From: Akkermansiaceae bacterium
GTDB taxonomy: Bacteria; Verrucomicrobiota; Verrucomicrobiia; Verrucomicrobiales; Akkermansiaceae
Reading direction: 5' to 3'
DNA length: 37,694 nucleotides
Assembly (NCBI GenBank): GCA_026461385.1
Contig: JAPJNB010000240.1
Span: 1-37,694, forward strand
Made by a program: the position numbers and the translations under genes. A model generated the notes under the pieces. The model did no database searches. It was not told where the DNA came from and worked only from the letters and a program-made list of their open reading frames with translations. Of the stretch, positions 18,193-28,153 are shown one piece after another (within the stretch, counting starts at the first letter, position 1; each line of letters starts with the position of its first letter).

Positions 18193-21111
18193 TTATTTCT
18201 TTTCGGGTGGCGGCTCGAGATCTTTTGACCATCTGATTGAGTCGCGTTCGGTTGTCACAGCGTCTGTTAGAAATAAGACATCGAGATCAGCGGTTGTAAT
18301 CTCAGGTAACTTGGGATGGCTCGTTGTGTGTAGGTATTTCACAAGACTCGACCTGAGCTGTTGCAGCATCGGATCTTTAATTTCGTTGTGGGCGATGTCA
18401 GCAGCACACACCACGAGGTGGCCCGTCTCCGATTTGGCCTCAAAAATTAGTGCAAGTTTTTGATTGCGGGAAAAGGCATCGATGACCTGCACGATGGGTT
18501 TCGTTGCGTAGTTGATTTGATCGAGCACAATCGCACCGGGTGATGGGGTGAGGATGCTCCACCACTGCCAGTCGGAATGTTCAGTGGTGGGGAAATTCGC
18601 GAGGGCGGGGTGATTTTCTTGGATTAAGAGTCCCATGGTTCCAGCTTGATTGTTGAAATAGACAGGGCTCCAGAATGAGGGGAGAAAGCCTGTATCTTGC
18701 CGTTGGCGAATGGTGGCTGAGGGAGGGCAGTAAAGAACCTTACCACCGTCATGCAGGCGGGTTTTTGCATCAGTAAGAGATTGGGTCACCAGGACATCAC
18801 TCGCATTGAGCGTGGGCGTTGGCGGCAATATCCAAATTTTCCAGTGATTGATTGCGCCCGCACCGGGGGCAGAAATCTCAAGAGTTGCTTGAGTTTCATG
18901 CGTAACCTTCGCCAGAGGTGCCATGATTTCCCCTGCATCGATCCCTGCGCCAATTGGGAATGAGCGAGCGGGGAGCGTGCCTTGTGCAATGACACCCAAC
19001 TTCGGAGCCACAATTTTCCAGTGCGGTGTAATGTTAGAAATTGGGTGCTCTGAATAGTTGGTAAACTCCACCGCTGCGTGAAAGGTTTCGTTGCTCGTGT
19101 ATACCCGTTTGGGCATGCGTGCGAGCGGTACCACGGACGCACAGGCTTCACGGAACCAAGCTGGATCTACGATCCCTTTGGAATCCCAGAATGAATCTAA
19201 TAGCCCAACGTGTGCGGTTCCTTGGCCAGGGTAGTCATGAAGGTCGAGCAATTGGTAACCCGCTAAGCCTGGCGTGCGCATCGCTAGCTCCAGCTCCTGT
19301 TTATATAACTCGGCGGAAAACTTGCCCGATGCTTGGGTGAATTCAGCGGCTTGGTCGACTAGACCGCTGCGACGCAGATCGTCTTGAATCGCTTCGAGGT
19401 TGATTGGGCGGAGAACTCCAGTGTACTTTTTGATTTCTGCTAGATTAGGAAATACGTTCCACTGACCGATCTCATGCGTGATGAGCGGCAGCGAAGCCTT
19501 GTTGAGGACATTTCTAAAGTCAGAGGTGGTGTTGGGCATTTCATTGAAGAAGCTTTGGCCACGCATGCCCTCAAGCTTGCCGTTGGCCCGAAACGCCCGT
19601 TCCACCAGGAAATCATCGACGATTGGCGGGCCATCGGACTGACCGACATTGGGAGGTGCGTCGAAGACCCAGAGTCGGTTAGATGTCATGGAATACAATC
19701 TCCGAGTATCCGCCGTACGAAGATCGCCCAAGAATTGTTGGAGAAATGGATACTGGCCGTGAAGCTCGTTGCCTAACGAAAAGAGAAGGAATGAGGGATG
19801 ATTTCCATAGGTTTGAACCATGCGTTTCGCCTCGTTACGCACCCATTGGGTCCGGATGTCATCGCCGGCCTTACCGAGATCACCGACCCACAGCGGCAAC
19901 TCCGCTTGCAGATAGATTCCTTCCTCATCGGCTGCGGTGAAGCACGCATCAGGTGGGCAGTAGGAATGAAAGCGCATGTGATTGAGGCCCCATGATTTGA
20001 TAATCTTAAAAATTCTGCGCCAATCTTCCACTGCGGTGGGTGGATGACCGGTTAAAGGGAAGGATGCCCCTTCGTGAGTCCCACGTAAGAAAATTGGCAA
20101 ATTATTCAAAACAAGGGATTTGCCTATATTTGAAATTTTCCGGAAGCCAAATCGTGTCGCTCGGTGGTCGGAGGAGCCCGTCTGATCGGTGAGGGTTAGG
20201 TCGAGTGTGCAAAGGTTTGGGTGAAACTCGCTCCAGAGTGGGATTGTTTTGAACTGGGTCAGGTCGATGGTGATGGTGCCAGCTTGCGCGTTCCATGCAG
20301 CGGGCAGGGTGATTTTCATGCTGGATTCACTCCCGTTAGAAGGTCCCATCAGTTGTGCCACGAGCGTGCCATTGCCAGCAGTCGCCGAGGCGTTTCCAAT
20401 CACGATCGTTGCGGATGCCTTTGCGGGATCCGGATCGATTGAAACACGATCGATCCAAACCAAGGGTGTCGCTTTAAGTTCGATTTTTCCGATGATCCCA
20501 TTCCAGATCGATTGCGTGTCTTCGATGTATGCGTGGGATCGACCGGTATCGATGAGCGGTCGATTGTCCACACGGATGACCAGTTCATGGGATCCTGGAG
20601 TCGCCGTGTGGCTCAGATCAAACAGGTGTGGAGTCGACAGCGAGTCCTGACGACCGCATTCTTTTCCATCGAGCCATACTTGGCTTTCCCATAGGACTCG
20701 TTCAAGCGTGAGAGTGATGCGTTGATTCGACCAATCGGCGGGAATTTCAATGCTGCGACGATAATACACCGCGCCAATGTAGGAATTTTTTCGATAGAGT
20801 CGGGAAAGTCCATCTTTTCCCATGGCTGGCATGGTGGCGAGCGGGATTCCGAGGCCCGCCTGATCGGTTGTTCCGGGTAAGTCCATGGACTGGTCAAAAT
20901 GTGCATCAATTGCAGTCCAATTCTGGCTTTGACCGATAGATTTCGGGTCAAGACGAACCTGCCAGTTGCCGGCAAGGGACTGAATCCTATCGCCAGCGTG
21001 CGATCGGGGTGTACCCACCGAAAATAAGGCCGTGAAAATGCTGAGTAAGAAGAGCCATGCTCGGGCTCGTGTGCTGAAAGAAGTCATGGAATTTCGAGAG
21101 CCAAAAAACAT
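18193..21111 (-). CDS. Glycoside hydrolase family 2 (beta-galactosidase/glucuronidase-like), secreted
   Basis: 972 aa; GH2 architecture (sugar-binding, Ig-like, TIM barrel); acid/base LFSLGNELHG and nucleophile-like LITHEIGQW. Start may be ATG 21087 (MTSFSTRARAWLFLLS). Confidence 0.85.
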   Translation of the reverse strand: MFFGSRNSMTSFSTRARAWLFLLSIFTALFSVGTPRSHAGDRIQSLAGNWQVRLDPKSIGQSQNWTAIDAHFDQSMDLPGTTDQAGLGIPLATMPAMGKDGLSRLYRKNSYIGAVYYRRSIEIPADWSNQRITLTLERVLWESQVWLDGKECGRQDSLSTPHLFDLSHTATPGSHELVIRVDNRPLIDTGRSHAYIEDTQSIWNGIIGKIELKATPLVWIDRVSIDPDPAKASATIVIGNASATAGNGTLVAQLMGPSNGSESSMKITLPAAWNAQAGTITIDLTQFKTIPLWSEFHPNLCTLDLTLTDQTGSSDHRATRFGFRKISNIGKSLVLNNLPIFLRGTHEGASFPLTGHPPTAVEDWRRIFKIIKSWGLNHMRFHSYCPPDACFTAADEEGIYLQAELPLWVGDLGKAGDDIRTQWVRNEAKRMVQTYGNHPSFLLFSLGNELHGQYPFLQQFLGDLRTADTRRLYSMTSNRLWVFDAPPNVGQSDGPPIVDDFLVERAFRANGKLEGMRGQSFFNEMPNTTSDFRNVLNKASLPLITHEIGQWNVFPNLAEIKKYTGVLRPINLEAIQDDLRRSGLVDQAAEFTQASGKFSAELYKQELELAMRTPGLAGYQLLDLHDYPGQGTAHVGLLDSFWDSKGIVDPAWFREACASVVPLARMPKRVYTSNETFHAAVEFTNYSEHPISNITPHWKIVAPKLGVIAQGTLPARSFPIGAGIDAGEIMAPLAKVTHETQATLEISAPGAGAINHWKIWILPPTPTLNASDVLVTQSLTDAKTRLHDGGKVLYCPPSATIRQRQDTGFLPSFWSPVYFNNQAGTMGLLIQENHPALANFPTTEHSDWQWWSILTPSPGAIVLDQINYATKPIVQVIDAFSRNQKLALIFEAKSETGHLVVCAADIAHNEIKDPMLQQLRSSLVKYLHTTSHPKLPEITTADLDVLFLTDAVTTERDSIRWSKDLEPPPEKK

Positions 21112-21113
21112 AA

Positions 21114-21130
21114 TTTACATGCAATGTAAA
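21114..21130. promoter_or_regulatory. Perfect inverted repeat TTTACAT-GCA-ATGTAAA, candidate operator
   Basis: 7-3-7 perfect dyad in the divergent intergenic region between the GH2 and GH43-like genes. Confidence 0.55.
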
Positions 21131-21152
21131 CGATTGATATCGGCTTAATAAG

Positions 21153-21167
21153 CGCTAATAATTAGCG
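21153..21167. promoter_or_regulatory. Perfect inverted repeat CGCTAAT-A-ATTAGCG, candidate second operator
   Basis: 7-1-7 perfect dyad in the same divergent intergenic region; AGCGCT occurs at 21151 and again 21 bp later at 21172. Confidence 0.5.
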
Positions 21168-21223
21168 ATGAAGCGCTCGAATAACCAAGTAATGTTCGCG
21201 AATAGCCCAAGAGAGATCCTGAA

Positions 21224-22276
21224 ATGAAAGCCGTTTTTAGAGTTCATGTTGCCTGCTTGTTGATGGGTGCCTTTTCTGGTGCTGCTGAGCCGCCACAGCC
21301 GTTTACCAATGACGCGTCGTTCACGAATCGTGGCATCATGATGTACGGGGATCGCTCCCCGAATGGGCACTGCAAGACCAAAGATCCGTCGGTGGTGAGA
21401 TTCAAAGGGCAATATTTCCTCTACTATTCGGTCCCTATGGGTGAGGGTCTTGGGGGCTGGCGAGTCGCGATTGCCACCAGCGCCGATCTCCTGACGTGGA
21501 GAAAGGTTCTAACAATGGAGCCAGAGCATCCGAGCGAGGCGAATGGATTTTGTGCGCCGGGAGCCATCGTGCTAGGGAACCGAGTGCATTTGTTTTACCA
21601 GACCTACGGAAATCGCGAGAAAGATGCGATTTGTCACGCGTGGTCCGACGATGGGGTGCATTTCACCCGCGAGCCGAGCAACCCTATTTTTCATCCTCAA
21701 GGGGATTGGACCTGTGGCCGGGCGATCGATGCGGAGGTGATTGCGTATGGTGACCGCTTGCTCATGTATTTCGCAAGTCGTGACCCGTCGTACGATGTAC
21801 AATTGTTAGGGGCTGCATCCGCGCCACTGAATTCTGACTTTTCGAGGTCGCAGTGGACCCAAATGGCAGATGATTCGATTTTGAAACCTGAGTTGGCATG
21901 GGAGAAAAAGTGCATTGAGGCCCCGACCGTGGTTCAGCGGGGGGATGCGCTCGTGATGTTTTATGCCGGTGCCTTCAACAATCAGCCGCAGCAAATTGGC
22001 TCTGCCATCAGCCACGATGGAATCCATTGGGAGCGGCTTGCTGATGAGCCATTTCTGCCGGTCGGCAAAGCGGGGGATTGGAATTCGAGCGAATCGGGTC
22101 ATCCGGGTTTCTTCAAGGACGACGATGGAAAGTCCTATCTATTCTATCAGGGCAACCAAGATGGGGGGAAGTCCTGGTATTTGTCGAAGGTCGAGATTGG
22201 CTGGAATGGGAATAAGCCATTGGTGATGCCGCGCACTAACACGAATGCTATTGACGTACCCAAGGCTAAGCCATGA
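21224..22276 (+). CDS. GH43/GH117-like five-bladed propeller glycosidase, secreted
   Basis: 350 aa; CKTKDPSVVRFKGQYFLYYSVP, ATSADLLTWRKV, FCAPGAIVLGNRVHLFYQTYG, ISHDGIHWERL propeller motifs. Confidence 0.75.
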   Translation: MKAVFRVHVACLLMGAFSGAAEPPQPFTNDASFTNRGIMMYGDRSPNGHCKTKDPSVVRFKGQYFLYYSVPMGEGLGGWRVAIATSADLLTWRKVLTMEPEHPSEANGFCAPGAIVLGNRVHLFYQTYGNREKDAICHAWSDDGVHFTREPSNPIFHPQGDWTCGRAIDAEVIAYGDRLLMYFASRDPSYDVQLLGAASAPLNSDFSRSQWTQMADDSILKPELAWEKKCIEAPTVVQRGDALVMFYAGAFNNQPQQIGSAISHDGIHWERLADEPFLPVGKAGDWNSSESGHPGFFKDDDGKSYLFYQGNQDGGKSWYLSKVEIGWNGNKPLVMPRTNTNAIDVPKAKP

Positions 22277-24780
22277 GGGGTATCTTTCATCCATCAGCGT
22301 CGAGTCGATTCGCTGATAGATTTCCTAAAGTATCGATTGTTTTCGTTGCCGTGGTTGCAGCGGTAACTTTGCACGCACAGGAGGCGGCACTTCTTCAGTT
22401 TTCGGGAATCTATCCGAGCCTCGCGATGTTCAACCAAGAGGGTGAATGTGGGACGGGAGCGCTGGTTCCATGGGCGGATCGATTGTGGGTAGTGACCTAC
22501 GGACCGCATTGTCCGAATGGATCGAGTGATCGCCTCTACGAGATCACGCCTGATTTGCAACAGATCAATCGGCCGGAGAGCGTAGGTGGTACCGCAGCGG
22601 ACCGCATGATTCATCGGGAGTCCGGCCAATTGCTGATTGGGCCTTACTTGATTGATCGAGAACGAAAGGTGCGAGTTCTAACACCTTACAAAATGCCGGG
22701 TCGTTTGACTGGCGTCGCACGGCATCTCACCGACCCAGCGAACAAGGTGTACTATGCCACCATGGAAGAAGGGCTTTACGAAGTTGATGTGAACACCCTC
22801 AACGTGTCGTGCATCATTCGTGACGGGCAGTTTTCGAAATTCATGAAGCGGGGTGGGCAATTTCCGGATGCGCTTGATTCCGAGTTGTCTGGATATCACG
22901 GCAAGGGATTGTATTCGGGGCAAGGGCGGTTGGTCTACTCGAACAACGGTGAGCGGAGCAAGGAGGCAGAGGCTAGGCCGGATATCGCGAGTGGCGCGTT
23001 GGCAGAGTGGAGTTGTCATGGGAGTTGGCAATTGATACGCCGCAATCAATTCACCGACGTCACTGGGCCAGGTGGGATTTTTGGCAATTCAAATCCAGCC
23101 ACCGATCCGTTATGGAGCGTGGGATGGGATCACCGATCGCTCATTCTCATGCTGTTAGAAAACGGTGAATGGCATTCTTATCGTTTGCCAAAAGCGAGCC
23201 ATTGTTACGACGGTGCGCATGGATGGAACACCGAGTGGCCTCGGATTCGTGACATCGGTGAGCCAGACCTTCTGATGACCATGCACGGAATGTTTTGGAA
23301 ATTTCCCCGAAATTTCAGCACGACCCACGCAGGAGGGATTCGTCCACGATCATCGTATCTCAAAGTGATTGGGGATTTTTGCCGTTGGCAAGAGCGCCTT
23401 GTTTTCGGAGCAGATGATGCGGCAAAGTCTGAGTTTCTCAACAAACGTCCGGCCAAGGGTGGGATCGCTGGACCCGGGCAGTCGCAGTCAAACCTTTGGT
23501 TTACGGATCTAACCACTCCAGATCATCTTGGACCCGCGTCGGCGAGTGGTGCGGTATGGATGGACGATACCGTCGTGGATGGACAGGTTTCCGAGCCATT
23601 TTTGTTTGCGGGTTTTCACCAGCGTGCGTTGTTTATCCGCCATGGGGCGATCGACGATGTTAGGTTCGATCTTGAGATTGACGTTGATGGTAAAGATCAA
23701 TGGAAGTCGTTGCGTCAGATCGTGGTCGGCGGAGGAAAAGGAAGTTGGGTCGAGCTTGGCCGCGAGATGGTGGGCGAGTGGATTCGCATCCGTGCCGGTG
23801 GCAAGGCTCCGCATGTCACCGCGCTCTTCCAGTACACTGCGGCGGATCTTCGTCTTGCTGAATCTAGCAAAATTTTTGTGGGACTCGCAAAGATCACGGA
23901 CCGTGTTGCAACTGGCGGCCTGCTCCGTGCGCGGGGCGGGGGGAATCAGACTCTAGCAATTCAAACGACTCGCATGGATGCAGAGCAATCCAGTCGTGGT
24001 CCGCTTTATGAACTCGATGCGTCGATGAAGCTCAAACCGCTCAATGATCCTGCGGGCGAGCGAGAGATTTCCGAGGTTGCGACGATTCCTCGTGGCCTAC
24101 TTACCAGTGATGCCGCCTCCGCGATTTTTCATGATGCGGACGGGCGGGCTTGGCGATTCCCGAAAAGCGAGGCGGCCTACGATCGACTCGCGGATGGGGC
24201 GACCGTCCGAATTGCGCGTGAGGTTTGCACTGAGCGCGACCTCTTCAATTGCCATGGAACCTTCTACGAGTTGCCTGCCGAAAATGCCGGTGGCATTGCC
24301 AAAGTGCGCCCGATTGCGACTCACCATTTGAAGATCCAAGACTATGGGTCATACCGTGGCATGTTGGTGCTCACCGGGATTCAACCCGACGCCGTGAATC
24401 CTCACATCATTCATTCCGCCGACCGAGAGGCCGCAGTGTGGGTGGGCGTGGCGGATGACCTGTGGGCGCTCGGGAAACCTCGTGGAAGCGGTGGACCATG
24501 GAAACATTCTTCTGTTAGGAAGGGTATCCCATCGGATCCCTACCTCATGAACGGCTTCGACCACAAACGCCTAACACTTGAAAATGAGGGGCCGGTGGAT
24601 GCCATTTTTCATCTTGAAGTCGATCCATCGGGAGATGGAGCTTGGACGACTTTTGAGACGTATTCGTTGAAAGCAGGTGAAAGTCTCCACCGGGAATTGC
24701 CTTCGTGGTTCCAAGCCCATTGGGTCAGGCTTTCTGGTTCAGGTGACACGGTGGCCACGGCGCAACTCAGCTACGATTGA
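22273..24780 (+). CDS. Secreted protein of unknown function, propeller-like, translationally coupled to GH43-like gene
   Basis: 835 aa; hydrophobic N-terminus; ATGA overlap with the upstream stop; no recognised catalytic motif. Confidence 0.7.
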   Translation: MRGIFHPSASSRFADRFPKVSIVFVAVVAAVTLHAQEAALLQFSGIYPSLAMFNQEGECGTGALVPWADRLWVVTYGPHCPNGSSDRLYEITPDLQQINRPESVGGTAADRMIHRESGQLLIGPYLIDRERKVRVLTPYKMPGRLTGVARHLTDPANKVYYATMEEGLYEVDVNTLNVSCIIRDGQFSKFMKRGGQFPDALDSELSGYHGKGLYSGQGRLVYSNNGERSKEAEARPDIASGALAEWSCHGSWQLIRRNQFTDVTGPGGIFGNSNPATDPLWSVGWDHRSLILMLLENGEWHSYRLPKASHCYDGAHGWNTEWPRIRDIGEPDLLMTMHGMFWKFPRNFSTTHAGGIRPRSSYLKVIGDFCRWQERLVFGADDAAKSEFLNKRPAKGGIAGPGQSQSNLWFTDLTTPDHLGPASASGAVWMDDTVVDGQVSEPFLFAGFHQRALFIRHGAIDDVRFDLEIDVDGKDQWKSLRQIVVGGGKGSWVELGREMVGEWIRIRAGGKAPHVTALFQYTAADLRLAESSKIFVGLAKITDRVATGGLLRARGGGNQTLAIQTTRMDAEQSSRGPLYELDASMKLKPLNDPAGEREISEVATIPRGLLTSDAASAIFHDADGRAWRFPKSEAAYDRLADGATVRIAREVCTERDLFNCHGTFYELPAENAGGIAKVRPIATHHLKIQDYGSYRGMLVLTGIQPDAVNPHIIHSADREAAVWVGVADDLWALGKPRGSGGPWKHSSVRKGIPSDPYLMNGFDHKRLTLENEGPVDAIFHLEVDPSGDGAWTTFETYSLKAGESLHRELPSWFQAHWVRLSGSGDTVATAQLSYD

Positions 24781-24822
24781 GGTGTAGATAGATTCTAGCA
24801 GCGCAACATCGGCGCAGTGGCA

Positions 24823-26001
24823 TTATTCTAACAGATGCGCACCCCGCGAAGGACGTGATGCGAAAATTTGTGGCGTGATTCCGGTTGCCTTTACATATTC
24901 GGCACCGAGTGTTGCCGCGATCGACTCCGCGTGTTCCGATTCACACAAGGTGACCGTGGATCCGCCAAAGCCACCGCCTGTCATGCGGGTTCCGATCACG
25001 CCGCCGCTGCGGCCGATTTTACGGGCGATCTCGACCATCAGGTCAAGTTCATGGCATGAAACTTCGAAGTCATCGCGGAGCGAATCGTGGCTGGCCGCCA
25101 TGAGTGGACCGAGTGCTTCAACATCGTTTGCCGCGAGCGCGGTTGCGGCCGCGAGGGTTCTTGAGATCTCGCCGACGACATGGCGGGACCTGCGGTTGAT
25201 CGGCTCGCCGAGTGCTTCCCAATGGTCTTGCACTTCGGCAGCGGTGATATCCCTCCAGCTGGTTTTTTCGATGATCGTCAGTCCATCTTCCGTGTGTTTG
25301 CGGCGCAGTGCATAGCCGCCATCGGAGAGCTCATGATGCACCATGGTGTTTGAAATGAGCACCGTGAGACTTGGATCTTCGAATGAAACCAGCTTCGGTT
25401 CCCCCGTCTGGCAGTCGATTAGAACCAAGCGGTCTTGCTCGCCGAATGCGGAAGCATACTGATCCATGATGCCGCAGGGTACGTTGGCGAAATCATGCTC
25501 TGCCTTCTGGCAAAGAAGAGCCTTCTCCTTGGTGCCTAACTGAATTTCTAATAAGCCTTCAAGAAAAGTTGCGGTGGCGCATTCCAAAGCGGCCGACGAT
25601 GATAACCCGGCGCCCCCTGGAATGGATGAAAAGATGTAAGCGTCGAAGCCCGGAACCGGATGCCCGCGATCTTGGAAGCCACGGATCACTCCGCGCAAAT
25701 AGTTCGCCCATTTGGGTTCGCTGACCTCCTGCAATTGAGTGAGGTCCAGTGTTGCAATTTCATCGCTGATTGCCGAGCCGACTCGTGCGTTTGGGGTGCC
25801 ATTGGCGCGGCCTACGATTACGATGTAGCGGTCGATTGCAAATGGCATGACAAACCCATCGCAGTAGTCGATGTGTTCGCCGATTAGATTGACGCGTCCT
25901 GGGGCAGCGGCGGCAAGATTTGCGTTAGAGCCAAAACGGTCTGCGAACCCCGTTTTGGCGTGGTTGACGATTTCATGAAGTGTTGGATTGGGCTGAAGCA
26001 T
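24823..26001 (-). CDS. galK: Galactokinase
   Basis: GRVNLIGEHIDYCDGFVMPFAI (galactokinase signature), GAGLSSSAALECA (GHMP ATP-binding), TGGGFGGSTV; start at ATG 26001 (MLQPNPTLHEI). Confidence 0.92.
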   Translation of the reverse strand: MLQPNPTLHEIVNHAKTGFADRFGSNANLAAAAPGRVNLIGEHIDYCDGFVMPFAIDRYIVIVGRANGTPNARVGSAISDEIATLDLTQLQEVSEPKWANYLRGVIRGFQDRGHPVPGFDAYIFSSIPGGAGLSSSAALECATATFLEGLLEIQLGTKEKALLCQKAEHDFANVPCGIMDQYASAFGEQDRLVLIDCQTGEPKLVSFEDPSLTVLISNTMVHHELSDGGYALRRKHTEDGLTIIEKTSWRDITAAEVQDHWEALGEPINRRSRHVVGEISRTLAAATALAANDVEALGPLMAASHDSLRDDFEVSCHELDLMVEIARKIGRSGGVIGTRMTGGGFGGSTVTLCESEHAESIAATLGAEYVKATGITPQIFASRPSRGAHLLE

Positions 26002-26005
26002 AAAA

Positions 26006-28153
26006 TTATTCGCTTGATGGGGTCGCTGGCGATTGGTCAAGTCGCCGGCGGTAGCTTTCGACCGCTTGAGTCCAAACATGGTGCATGCTCTCCGATGGTC
26101 GAAGCCAGACCGCCCGGTGCATCATCAGCATGGCAGATGCGAGATACAGAAGCTCAGAAAGTTCATTTTTCGTAAGATGTGCGGGTCCCTCGCTCAAGCA
26201 ACGTTCGGCGAGGGCTTCTTCGCTAGGTGTCAGTTCGGTATGTTCTAACAGCGAAACGTGAACCCCATTTACATAGGGATCCACAATCGCGGCCACCACA
26301 CCGCGGCGGGCATCGATCGATGCATCAAGCGCCGGGTCCACTGCTGCCGTCGCATGGTCGGCGAGGCGGATGATTTCGGGCGGATTGATTTCCTCGGGTG
26401 TCGAAAGGATGTTGCGTTTGCCGAGCGCACGGCCGTAGCGTGAGCGGCTGGTCCAGACTGAGACGGGTGCGGATAGAATGAGGCCAGCAAGGATCGGGGT
26501 CATCCACGCCGCAAAGTTCAGGTTAATCTTGAGGGCGATGAGAGCCCAGATGATTCCGAGAATCGTTTGGGCCGAGTGAAATCGGAACGCGTCAGACCAA
26601 GCTGTGCCGTCGGTCTCGCGGTTTTGGTTGCCCCAGCCGACCGCGCGACCGCGGATGATGCTCAGCACCATCATGGTGTGCGCCAGCATGATGCAGGAAG
26701 CCAGTAGCATGGAAACGATCACCTCGATGAGGGCGCCGCAAATGATGGGGATCGCGCCACCGAATGAGCGGCGGGTGCGACCGGATGAAATTGCACCGAT
26801 CACTGCTAGAATTTTCGGCAGGAAAAGTAGAATGAAAACAAAAAGCGTTAGAAACACACTTTGTTGAATCCCGCTGATATGAAGCAAACGAGAGGAATAG
26901 TTATCAAATGGCAGCTCGCTGAGTTGGCTGGAGAAGCGGTCCCATGCTACCCAAGTTCCGAGTGCAAGAAATAGGAACCAAAGCGGGCTACTGAGGTAGG
27001 CCATGATTCCCATAAACAAGTGCATTCTAACAGAAAATGGCAACTTGCGTGCGAAGATCAACCAAAGGTGTTGGAGGTTTCCTTGGCACCAGCGGCGATC
27101 GCGGATGAGGTGATCGATGAGGGTAGGGGGTGCCTCTTCGTAGGTTCCTTCGATGTCCCATGCGAGCCAGACCTCCCAGCCTTGGCTCACCATTAGAGCC
27201 GCTTCGACGAAATCGTGACTGAGGATACGACCGCCGAATGGTTCACGGCCGGGAAGTGCGGGGAGTTCGCAAAATTCAGAAAATGGCTTCACGCGGATCA
27301 GCGCGTTGTGACCCCAGTAGCTTCCGCCGCTCAGTTGCCAGTAGTTCAACCCGCGGATGAAGAGTGGTCCGTAGAGTCGCATTGCAAATTGTTGTAGGCG
27401 GGTGAAGACGGAGATTCCACGGATCAACTTGGGCGGCGTTTGAAGGATGCCGAGTCGTGGGTAGGCTTCCATCACCCGAGTCATTTTTACGATGTCCGCG
27501 CCATCCATCAGGCTGTCCGCATCGAGCACGAGCATGGATTCGTAGCCACCGCCCCAAGTCCGGACAAAGTCGCCGATGTTACCCGCCTTGCGGTTCTCGT
27601 TGGTTTTACGACGGCGGTAGTAGATTCGGCCGAAACCGCCGAGACGGCGACAGAGGTTGGTCCATGAGGTTTCCTCCATGACCCAAAGGTCAAGGTCGCG
27701 GGTGTCGCTGAGGATGAAGAAGTCAAACGACTCGAGGGTGCCGGTGGCCTCAATCGACCGGTAGATCGCCTCGATGCGGGCGCATACCCTCACGCTATCC
27801 TCGTTGTAGACGGGGATCACCACGGCGTGGCGCTGCTGCAAAGGGCCGGCATTTTTTTCGGCAAGTTTACTAATTCTAACCGAACGTTTCCGTCCGATGA
27901 GCGTGTCAAAAGCGCCGAAGAGTGCGTGGAATGATCCGAGCACGAGGAGGCCATTGAGAATCGCAAAGATCGCCAGCAGTGGAAAGTGAGCCTTTTGAAA
28001 TCCCATCCGCCAGAAGATGTCCGCGAGCCAAAGCGTAGCGACAACATTCACCGTGAGCACACTTCCGAAGAAAATCGTGCGGCGAAGGACTGTGCGCACC
28101 GGGCTAAAAAACGGCTTGGTGGTCTCGCGGTTGGATGGAGGTGGATTTTCCAT
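26006..28153 (-). CDS. opgH: Osmoregulated periplasmic glucan glucosyltransferase OpgH/MdoH
   Basis: GT2 domain with HAVVIPVYNEDSVRV, LVLDADSLMDG, RDRRWCQGNLQHLWLI (RWCQGN), multiple TM helices; start ATG 28153 overlaps the upstream stop. Confidence 0.9.
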   Translation of the reverse strand: MENPPPSNRETTKPFFSPVRTVLRRTIFFGSVLTVNVVATLWLADIFWRMGFQKAHFPLLAIFAILNGLLVLGSFHALFGAFDTLIGRKRSVRISKLAEKNAGPLQQRHAVVIPVYNEDSVRVCARIEAIYRSIEATGTLESFDFFILSDTRDLDLWVMEETSWTNLCRRLGGFGRIYYRRRKTNENRKAGNIGDFVRTWGGGYESMLVLDADSLMDGADIVKMTRVMEAYPRLGILQTPPKLIRGISVFTRLQQFAMRLYGPLFIRGLNYWQLSGGSYWGHNALIRVKPFSEFCELPALPGREPFGGRILSHDFVEAALMVSQGWEVWLAWDIEGTYEEAPPTLIDHLIRDRRWCQGNLQHLWLIFARKLPFSVRMHLFMGIMAYLSSPLWFLFLALGTWVAWDRFSSQLSELPFDNYSSRLLHISGIQQSVFLTLFVFILLFLPKILAVIGAISSGRTRRSFGGAIPIICGALIEVIVSMLLASCIMLAHTMMVLSIIRGRAVGWGNQNRETDGTAWSDAFRFHSAQTILGIIWALIALKINLNFAAWMTPILAGLILSAPVSVWTSRSRYGRALGKRNILSTPEEINPPEIIRLADHATAAVDPALDASIDARRGVVAAIVDPYVNGVHVSLLEHTELTPSEEALAERCLSEGPAHLTKNELSELLYLASAMLMMHRAVWLRPSESMHHVWTQAVESYRRRLDQSPATPSSE

